Below, in pieces: positions 23,589 through 28,991 of a stretch of DNA of 28,991 nucleotides. This DNA comes from a virus. The notes under the pieces were generated by a model that was not told the DNA's origin, ran no database searches, and worked only from the letters and a program-made list of their open reading frames with translations. The stretch is taken from positions 1-28,991 of the IMG/VR virus record IMGVR_UViG_3300044974_000617, one strand, 5' to 3'. Position 1 is the first letter of the stretch. Each line of letters starts with the position of its first letter. The position numbers and the translations under genes are program-made.

Positions 23589-24281
23589 TTATTTTATAAA
23601 CTTATTAATAAAATTATTCTTTTTATTATAAATTGCTTCAATATCTTCACAATGAGTTGATATTTGATTTGTGTTCCTGGTTGGATTATGAATACACAAT
23701 ATACCAGTAACTTCTCTATTCTTTAATATCAATATATGAATAATTGATTCTACATCTGTTAAAGAATAATATTCTTGTAAAATAGTTGGTATTTTGATTT
23801 CTTCTTTGTCTGCATTAATTAATGTACAATTAGATATGTTACTAGCATAAAAGCTTTTATTTTGTCTATTAACTAATATTTCAAAGTATGGAATTATACT
23901 ACTAACTGGCACTGATTGCCAATATTCTTTTATAGATTTAAAACTGTTATTAGTTACTTCTAAATAAGTTGATATCTTGTACAAATGGGTTCCAGTTACT
24001 ATTGAGGTACCATTATGAATAGCATCTAATAATACTCTATCTGATCCATAAAACTCTTTAACTTGGGCCATTAATACAAGTAGTTGTTTCTCCTGTTCAA
24101 GTGTCCTTGATAATGAGTTTTTAACTCTGTTTACTTGAGGTTCTATAATATATTTATATACTAAACCAACTCCCATAATAAACAATATAGATAATGATTG
24201 TTGACCTATTAAAACTAAGTTATCTATATTGTTTGATATAGGTATATTCTTTACCTCCTCAATAGCTTTTACATCTTTCAT
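23589..24281 (-). CDS. Membrane-anchored GAF-like protein, 230 aa
   Basis: A membrane helix (about 25-47, LVLIGQQSLSILFIMGVGLV) is followed by a coiled linker (QVNRVKNSLSRTLEQEKQ) and a soluble domain beginning SDRVLLDAIHNGTSIVTGTH. The DRV...HNGT...phrase, then a strand-rich region with ILILKNREVTGILCIHNP, resembles a family of phage membrane proteins with a FHNG motif and GAF-like fold. Its role is not established; holin-like or sensing roles have been suggested by position in other phages. It is the last gene of the U-M unit, 11 bases after M. Confidence 0.55.
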   Translation of the reverse strand: MKDVKAIEEVKNIPISNNIDNLVLIGQQSLSILFIMGVGLVYKYIIEPQVNRVKNSLSRTLEQEKQLLVLMAQVKEFYGSDRVLLDAIHNGTSIVTGTHLYKISTYLEVTNNSFKSIKEYWQSVPVSSIIPYFEILVNRQNKSFYASNISNCTLINADKEEIKIPTILQEYYSLTDVESIIHILILKNREVTGILCIHNPTRNTNQISTHCEDIEAIYNKKNNFINKFIK

Positions 24282-24292
24282 TGATTAATCCT

Positions 24293-24637
24293 CTAATTAG
24301 AATAAAATTGAGTTAATGTGCAGTTTAATGTCCATCTGTTTCCACTCAACAAATTAACAGAATAATTCTTACAATAGTATGAATACTGAGTGGCTTGTCC
24401 AAATGGAGTAAAACCAATTAAGTCTCCTGTTTGTGTATCAAGAAAAGATGTAAGAGTGTCTTTATCAGTGTTAGATAAGGCAACAAAGGAAAGAGATATA
24501 TCTGTCATTCTAGGGTTAATACCTACCTTAGAGATCTGTTTATAGCCATCTCCAAATTGAACTTCTCTTATCTTTAATTCATTAGATGATGAGTATTGAT
24601 TACTTATCAAATGTTGCAAAGGAAGTGGTTGTATCAT
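24293..24637 (-). CDS. M: Minor tail protein M
   Basis: 114 residues, matching lambda M (109) in size. The signature IREVQFGDGYKQISKVGINP (about 23-42) is the conserved FGDGYxQ...G-N motif of the M family. The C-terminus has FTPFGQATQYSYYCKNYSVN and WTLNCTLTQFY. In lambda, M is needed to complete the tail tip between H and L. The start overlaps the stop of the 66-aa gene (TAATG). Confidence 0.85.
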   Translation of the reverse strand: MIQPLPLQHLISNQYSSSNELKIREVQFGDGYKQISKVGINPRMTDISLSFVALSNTDKDTLTSFLDTQTGDLIGFTPFGQATQYSYYCKNYSVNLLSGNRWTLNCTLTQFYSN

Positions 24638-24837
24638 TATTTTTTAGCTACCCTTTTAGATTTAGTTGGCTTTTCAATTACCACTTGATCTTCACTTGAT
24701 ACAGATTGATCTTCAGTTACTTCTAGAAGTAAATGTTGATTATTTTGTATCTCTTTTATAAGATCGTGAGCAGATAGTTCACCTATATTGGCTCCTAACA
24801 AATTTAATTCATATCTTTGTTCAGTTAATGTTTTCAT
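24637..24837 (-). CDS. Hypothetical protein, 66 aa
   Basis: A short protein with a helical first half (LSAHDLIKEIQNNQHLLLEV) and a basic end (KPTKSKRVAKK). It lies between the probable tail terminator and M, 21 bases from the former and overlapping the latter. No family is recognised. The charged, flexible tail suggests a minor virion protein. Confidence 0.55.
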   Translation of the reverse strand: MKTLTEQRYELNLLGANIGELSAHDLIKEIQNNQHLLLEVTEDQSVSSEDQVVIEKPTKSKRVAKK

Positions 24838-24858
24838 TTTATTTTTACTATCCTATTA

Positions 24859-25227
24859 TTAATATTCTATTAGTTTAAAGTCTAAAATTGTGATCTTTAT
24901 TTGTTCAAAAATCTCAGAATCACCATCAGTATAAATCTGAGATACTACATCATAGCTACTCTGTAAGGCATCTACACAATTTTTAAGCTTTAAAGAGGGT
25001 GTAGTGTCATAATTTATTAATCTGATTACTAATTCATCTCTATGGTAATTTGAACCTCCTAACAGCTTAATTGGCGGTGTTGAAGATATGTATGGTAATA
25101 AACATAAGATGCCTGATATGTTTCTACTATAATTGCTGTTTTCATAGGCAATTGCAGGTTGATTTACATCAGTAAATTTACCAAGATTAGAGCTTAGTAA
25201 TGCTTTTATATCATTGATTAAAGTCAT
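24859..25227 (-). CDS. Probable tail terminator/minor tail protein U
   Basis: 122 residues, close to lambda U (131). An N-terminal helix (LINDIKALLSSNLGKF), mixed alpha/beta core (DELVIRLINYD, LKNCVDALQSSYDVV) and a final strand (QIKITILDFKLIEY) match the alpha/beta fold of tail terminators, which cap the tube and join it to the head. It is the first gene of the unit with M. The assignment is by fold impression and context. Confidence 0.5.
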   Translation of the reverse strand: MTLINDIKALLSSNLGKFTDVNQPAIAYENSNYSRNISGILCLLPYISSTPPIKLLGGSNYHRDELVIRLINYDTTPSLKLKNCVDALQSSYDVVSQIYTDGDSEIFEQIKITILDFKLIEY

Positions 25228-25289
25228 ATATTTTTTACTAGTTAATTAACTTAATAATACATTATTTATAAATAATTAATTAGGCTAAT

Positions 25290-25325
25290 AAAAAGGAGTT
25301 AGATTTATATTTCTAACTCCTTTTT
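25290..25325. terminator. Hairpin terminator between two minus-strand units
   Basis: AAAAAGGAGTTAGA (25290-25303) pairs with TCTAACTCCTTTTT (25312-25325). It ends the L/GIY-YIG transcript before the U unit. The inner part is nearly identical to the hairpins at 21723 and 21781. Confidence 0.85.
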
Positions 25326-25327
25326 AA

Positions 25328-26401
25328 TTAACTAATACCTAACTCTTTTCTAACTTCAATAACTCTATCAATTGCTTCTTGTTCAGTTAAATAAGAGCCA
25401 TAATATTTATTTCTACCGTTAGTATATATTTCAACTCTAAATTTACCAGAACACTTATCAACATTATAGTTTTTACCTTGTTTTCTTGTTTTAGGCTTGG
25501 CTCTACATTCTTGCTCAAATTTAATTAATTCCTCATTGGTTAAGGTTTTGAGATATTCAACCTCTTTAATTGCTTCCTCTTCTGTATGATGAGGGTTAAA
25601 GTTTAAGAACTTACCTGATACAGTATAAAAGGTTCTATAAAGTTGATCTTTTTTATTATATGTATAGTATTTGGCATCTTTACGAGGTTTACAAGGTCTA
25701 GATAAACACTCCTCTTTATACTTTAACAACTCATCATTAGTTAATGTTTTAAGGTATTCAACCTCTTTAATAGCCTCCTCTTCTGTATGATGAAGATTGA
25801 AATATATATTATTAAATCTTACTCTAAACATATTTGAGGCTTTATGAAGGTCATAATGTACTGCTCCTCTAGACTCTCTTTGAGGTTTAACTAAGCACTC
25901 TTGTTTATATTTTAATAATTCATTATCAGTTAAAGTTTTAAGATATTCCACTTCTTTAATTGCCTCTTCTTCTGTGTAATGATATCTAAAATTTAACTGT
26001 TTACCTTGTACATTGTAATAGGTTCTATATAAATTATTTTCAAACTTATAGTATTTACTACCTTCTTTCTTATAGCCTAAAGAACTTCCTGCAACTTTAT
26101 GAGTATTAAAATGGCATTCTTTCCAATTATTTAAGTAAGTCTGCTCTCTATCTAATAACAACTGTTTAAAGTCTTGTGAGCTTAACTCACCTCTTTCAAC
26201 TACCTCTAATATAGAGAATACTAAATCATCTTCTCCATACTTGTTATAATGATTTTGTAAATGGGGTGAGTGATGTTTATTACACCTTAATTCATTTAGA
26301 TGTATGCCCCATCTAATGCAAAATCTACTAGCACTGCCAACATATCTCTTACCGTTTACTTTACTTATTATTAAGTATATTCCTGCTTGTTTACTATTCA
26401 T
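25328..26401 (-). CDS. GIY-YIG endonuclease with four AP2-like modules
   Basis: 357 residues, the longest of the three paralogues. The nuclease domain (about 1-110) has GIY at 7-9, YVG at 20-22, R30, H34, the catalytic Glu (DREQTYL) and Asn. Four modules follow, starting near GSKYYKF, VHYDLHK, KYYTYNK and KNYNVDK. Each ends in TEEEAIKEVEYLKTL except the last (YLTEQEAIDRV). The nuclease domain is very close to that at 206. It lies 61 bp downstream of L, on the same strand. Like the others it probably cuts a specific long site, with module number setting the contact length. Confidence 0.88.
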   Translation of the reverse strand: MNSKQAGIYLIISKVNGKRYVGSASRFCIRWGIHLNELRCNKHHSPHLQNHYNKYGEDDLVFSILEVVERGELSSQDFKQLLLDREQTYLNNWKECHFNTHKVAGSSLGYKKEGSKYYKFENNLYRTYYNVQGKQLNFRYHYTEEEAIKEVEYLKTLTDNELLKYKQECLVKPQRESRGAVHYDLHKASNMFRVRFNNIYFNLHHTEEEAIKEVEYLKTLTNDELLKYKEECLSRPCKPRKDAKYYTYNKKDQLYRTFYTVSGKFLNFNPHHTEEEAIKEVEYLKTLTNEELIKFEQECRAKPKTRKQGKNYNVDKCSGKFRVEIYTNGRNKYYGSYLTEQEAIDRVIEVRKELGIS

Positions 26402-26462
26402 ATCCTTGTAATTAGATTAATTATTATACCTAATAATAGCATAATTACAGGCAGAAAAGTAA

Positions 26463-26891
26463 TCAATTCATCAAAAAACTCAGTCTCCCTTTTGGCAGCT
26501 TTACACTAGCAACTTCTAAGGCTGATCTAAGCACAAATGAAACTACTTGTTCATTCTCTTGATAATTAGTTACATAGAAGGTTTGTACATCTCCTGCTGT
26601 CATTGAATCAGACCAAACATAAGTCCTTTTGATAGGTATGTTTACAAAGTCATCATATATGCTTAGTAAGTCAGTTACATAACCATTTATATTAGATACT
26701 GTAATGGTTGGTTGAGGTAGTTTACCTTCACCTGATTTTTCATAACCCTCTGTCTTAAAAGGGTATATAGTGTATGTATTGCCAAGATAAGTTACTTCTT
26801 GAGTATTGCATAAGTATATGGCTGGAACTCCAAGAGAGGTCAAATCAATTTCTAGTAATTCTAGTAATTCAGGGGTAACAAGAGTATTCAT
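26463..26891 (-). CDS. L: Minor tail protein L, short form lacking the Fe-S domain
   Basis: 142 residues that match the N-terminal part of lambda L: VTYLGNTYTIYPFKTEGYEK, GKLPQPTITVSNINGYVTDL, then VNIPIKRTYVW and VVSFVLRSALEVASVKLPKG. Lambda L has 232 residues and continues with a cysteine domain that binds an iron-sulfur cluster. Here the frame stops at RLSFLMN just after the LPKG motif. The stop is followed by non-coding AT-rich sequence, so it is a natural short form or an old deletion. It is first in the unit with the four-module GIY-YIG gene. Confidence 0.8.
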   Translation of the reverse strand: MNTLVTPELLELLEIDLTSLGVPAIYLCNTQEVTYLGNTYTIYPFKTEGYEKSGEGKLPQPTITVSNINGYVTDLLSIYDDFVNIPIKRTYVWSDSMTAGDVQTFYVTNYQENEQVVSFVLRSALEVASVKLPKGRLSFLMN

Positions 26892-26999
26892 AATTATTAT
26901 TATTATTGTTATTTTTCCTAATTATAATGTTTATAAAGTTAGAATAGTAGGACTTTGCTCATAAGATTATGAATAAATCAAATATAATTAAGTAAATTA
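26892..26999. promoter_or_regulatory. Divergent promoter region of L and portal
   Basis: 108 bp. TATAAT lies on the minus strand at 26921-26926 and on the plus strand at 26983-26988. The plus element is only 11 bp before the portal ATG, so that transcript would be nearly leaderless if this is its promoter. Confidence 0.4.
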
Positions 27000-28361
27000 A
27001 TGAATGAATATATGAAAAATTTAACAATTAAACAGTTAATAAGTGCTTGTCCTGAATATTCTGAAGATGTGGCTGAATATGATTTTATTGAGTCTTTGTA
27101 TTGTGGTGATGTAGATGACTATAAAGAGTTGTTAGTTCCAAGGCGCTTTGAAGAGTTAAATGCTCCCTATAAAGCTAGACTAAAATCTTTTGTTTATACA
27201 AATTTATTAGGCGCTGCTATTAAAGAAATACTTAATAAGTTTATTCAAGGTAATATTAGTGTTCTTGGTAGTAGTGATACTTTAACTACTGTTAGAACTT
27301 TAATGCATAAGAATAGTAGTGAGATTTTATTCTTACAAGAGGTTCTTAAAGAAATTCTTTTAAATGAAGATGTTTATATTCTTACAACTTTTAAAGGGGA
27401 ATATGTTGAAGGACTTGTGGCTCAAATAGAAAATGAATATGTTCCAAAGCTACAAATTATTAAAAGACCACAAGTGTTAATCTATCAAGAAGGTGAGTTT
27501 GCTAAGCTACAAACTATTACTTCTAGAACTAACATTGAAGGTGAAACATCTTATGTTTATAAGTGGTTTATAATTGATAATGTAAGTATTACTGAATATG
27601 TTTATGAAAGCCCTACAGAGGTTATTAAAAAGACTAACTATAACTTAGTTATTCAGGGTAAATCAGTTAATCATAATAATGGTTCTATGCCCTTGATGAA
27701 GTTCTCTAGTCCTGATGATGAATCACTTGCTGAACAAATACTTCCTAAACAAAAACAATATACATTGATTGAAAATGGCTTAAATGCTGCTGCTTATGCT
27801 GCTAATATGATTCAAAAGGTTTATACACCTGTTGGTGAAGATATTAGTGTTCCTATTGATGATGTTAATGTTGGTAATGAGTATTTATTAAAGGCTTCTA
27901 AGTTTGAATTTGCTGAAATTCAAGGCACTTCTTTAGAGGTTCAAATGAAACTTCTGGATGCTATTAAAGCTGATATTAAATCAATTGCTTTCTTAAGTGG
28001 TACTTCATTTAATAAAGATATAAAGGTTAGTAGTGGTTATAGTAAGTCATTTGATGAGGATAACCTAGAGGCCTATCTGGAAAGTTTAGGTGGCCTTGTT
28101 AAAAATATCTATACTAAAATATTGAATCATATTCAAAATAATATATATGGTATTAAACAAGAAGTTAGTATAATTGGTCTTACTGAATTTAATGATGAAG
28201 ATAACTATTCTAAGTTAATTCCTGTTATGAAGGATTTAATAACTATTAAGGATCATCTTAGTCCTACTGCCTTTAAACAGTTTGCTACAAGAGTTTCAAT
28301 TTCATTGGTTGAAAATGCATCTCCTGATGTTTTAGAGTTAATCAGAAATGATCTAAAGTAA
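27000..28361 (+). CDS. Portal protein
   Basis: 453 residues, normal for siphovirus portals. It has the N-terminal crown/wing pattern YKARLKSFVYTNLLGAAIKE, a central beta region ending in NNGSMPLMKFSSPDDESLAE, a long helix (LNAAAYAANMIQKVYTPVGE), and the stem/clip region KADIKSIAFLSGTSFNKDI. The C-terminal helices contain EDNYSKLIPVMKDLITIKDH and a FATRVSISLVENASPDVLEL segment. It forms the dodecameric channel that docks terminase and the connector. Three ATGs occur near the start; the first is used because it is in frame and open. A terminator follows, then gene I. Confidence 0.85.
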   Translation: MNEYMKNLTIKQLISACPEYSEDVAEYDFIESLYCGDVDDYKELLVPRRFEELNAPYKARLKSFVYTNLLGAAIKEILNKFIQGNISVLGSSDTLTTVRTLMHKNSSEILFLQEVLKEILLNEDVYILTTFKGEYVEGLVAQIENEYVPKLQIIKRPQVLIYQEGEFAKLQTITSRTNIEGETSYVYKWFIIDNVSITEYVYESPTEVIKKTNYNLVIQGKSVNHNNGSMPLMKFSSPDDESLAEQILPKQKQYTLIENGLNAAAYAANMIQKVYTPVGEDISVPIDDVNVGNEYLLKASKFEFAEIQGTSLEVQMKLLDAIKADIKSIAFLSGTSFNKDIKVSSGYSKSFDEDNLEAYLESLGGLVKNIYTKILNHIQNNIYGIKQEVSIIGLTEFNDEDNYSKLIPVMKDLITIKDHLSPTAFKQFATRVSISLVENASPDVLELIRNDLK

Positions 28362-28369
28362 TAATAATT

Positions 28370-28391
28370 AGGGAGTTTAATACTCCCTTTT
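28370..28391 (+). terminator. Small terminator after portal
   Basis: AGGGAGT (28370-28376) pairs with ACTCCCT (28382-28388) with loop TTAAT, followed by a TTTT run. Short; it may be leaky, which would let transcription continue into gene I. Confidence 0.65.
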
Positions 28392-28452
28392 ATTGCCTAA
28401 CTATATTTAAAAGAAAGTCATATAATTAAGGAAAATATATTAAATAAAAACA

Positions 28453-28991
28453 ATGATTATAAAGTTTATAGGGCTGGATTATCCTGATATAGAAATTAAT
28501 AGCAATAGTTTACAAACTATTATTAAAGGCTTGATTTGTAATTTTGGTGAAGCATTTAAACAAGAAATTAAAGGTATTAAATTAACTACTTATACTACTA
28601 ATAGTGATGATGATGTGGTCCAAGATGTTGGTCAATTAGTTCTTAATGATAAGAGCTATGTGCCTATTGTTGGTGACATTATGTACATTTGTAAGGCTGT
28701 TGAAGGTGGTGGTGGTAACTTCTTTAATATTATATTTGGTGCTGTTTTAATTGGTGCTGGATTGTTATTTGCAAGCCCCTTGTTATTAGGTATTGGTGCA
28801 ACTTTCTTTGTTAGAGGTTTAAGTGGTGTTTTAGCTCCAACTACACAAACTCCAGATAAGGTTGAAAGACAGGATAATTATCTGTTTAGTGATACTTTAA
28901 ATACCAATAGAGAGTCGGATGCTATACCATTGATTTATGGTACTTATTTGTGCCAATCAATACCTGTCCTTAGCTCCAGTATAAGTAAGGT
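28453..28991 (+). CDS. I: Tail assembly protein I, N-terminal 179 codons (continues at base 128)
   Basis: This is the 5' part of a 183-residue protein that reads off the right edge and finishes at 138-140 once the 127-bp end overlap is collapsed. It resembles the lambda tail tip assembly protein I. It has an N-terminal ubiquitin-like stretch (MIIKFIGLDY...), a central glycine run (VEGGGG, about residue 90) followed by a hydrophobic segment (about residues 92-125, FNIIFGAVLIGAGLLFASP), and a conserved tail with PLIYGTY. In lambda, I acts with K and L in assembling the tail tip. Here it follows the portal gene and a small terminator at 28370-28391, so it may have its own promoter; a TATAAT lies near 28423. 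The family call rests on the glycine/hydrophobic segment and PLIYGTY. Confidence is good because the frame stays open across the join. Confidence 0.8.
   Translation, partial: MIIKFIGLDYPDIEINSNSLQTIIKGLICNFGEAFKQEIKGIKLTTYTTNSDDDVVQDVGQLVLNDKSYVPIVGDIMYICKAVEGGGGNFFNIIFGAVLIGAGLLFASPLLLGIGATFFVRGLSGVLAPTTQTPDKVERQDNYLFSDTLNTNRESDAIPLIYGTYLCQSIPVLSSSISK
28865..28991. repeat. Terminal direct repeat, right copy (assembly overlap)
   Basis: Second copy of the 127-bp end sequence. One copy should be removed before the genome is used as a circle. Confidence 0.93.

Overview
This window looks like the complete genome of a small, very AT-rich tailed phage of the lambda-like siphovirus type. The first 127 bases are identical to the last 127 (1-127 = 28865-28991), and the tail gene I reads straight across that join. 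The molecule is therefore circular, or circularly permuted, at 28,864 bp, and the contig end is an assembly overlap. No tRNA, CRISPR array, integrase or host gene was recognised. The host cannot be named. The low GC, mostly weak Shine-Dalgarno sites and A-rich leaders do not identify it.

Virion genes that can be recognised: portal (27000-28361), tail assembly protein I (28453 across the join to 140), terminase large subunit (4203-5453), protein K with JAMM and NlpC/P60 domains (6682-7383), tail assembly chaperone G with a -1 frameshift extension GT (7603-8537), a connector/fibre group (8609-10728), the tip/host-specificity protein J (10889-14152), a receptor-binding cassette (14243-15075), scaffold (15092-15634), tape measure with an embedded M23 peptidase (17044-20844), tail tube (21032-21700), HK97-fold capsid (21851-22858), and tail proteins terminator U, M and L (24293-26891). 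Lambda keeps these in one co-directional operon. Here they are scattered over many short units on alternating strands. Divergent pairs share AT-rich promoter regions, and convergent pairs meet at hairpin terminators that have T-runs on both strands.

Replication looks plasmid-like. A short ribbon-helix-helix (RHH) protein, 1 bp from the next gene, precedes a 499-residue protein with an apparent winged-helix N-terminus and motifs of a family-A-like palm polymerase (3317-3463, 1816-3315). Beside it is the only long gene-free stretch (3464-4202). This holds a 107-nt almost pure pyrimidine tract, six 11-bp iterons and a 71-bp dyad centred on GGTTTAAACC. It is the best candidate for the replication origin.

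Accessory genes are three paralogous GIY-YIG endonucleases carrying 2, 3 and 4 copies of an AP2-like DNA-binding module, four small RHH regulators that each lead an operon, a Bro-N/PD-(D/E)XK-like protein, a GAF-like membrane protein, a 40-residue hydrophobic peptide (holin candidate) and several unknowns. No separate endolysin was found.
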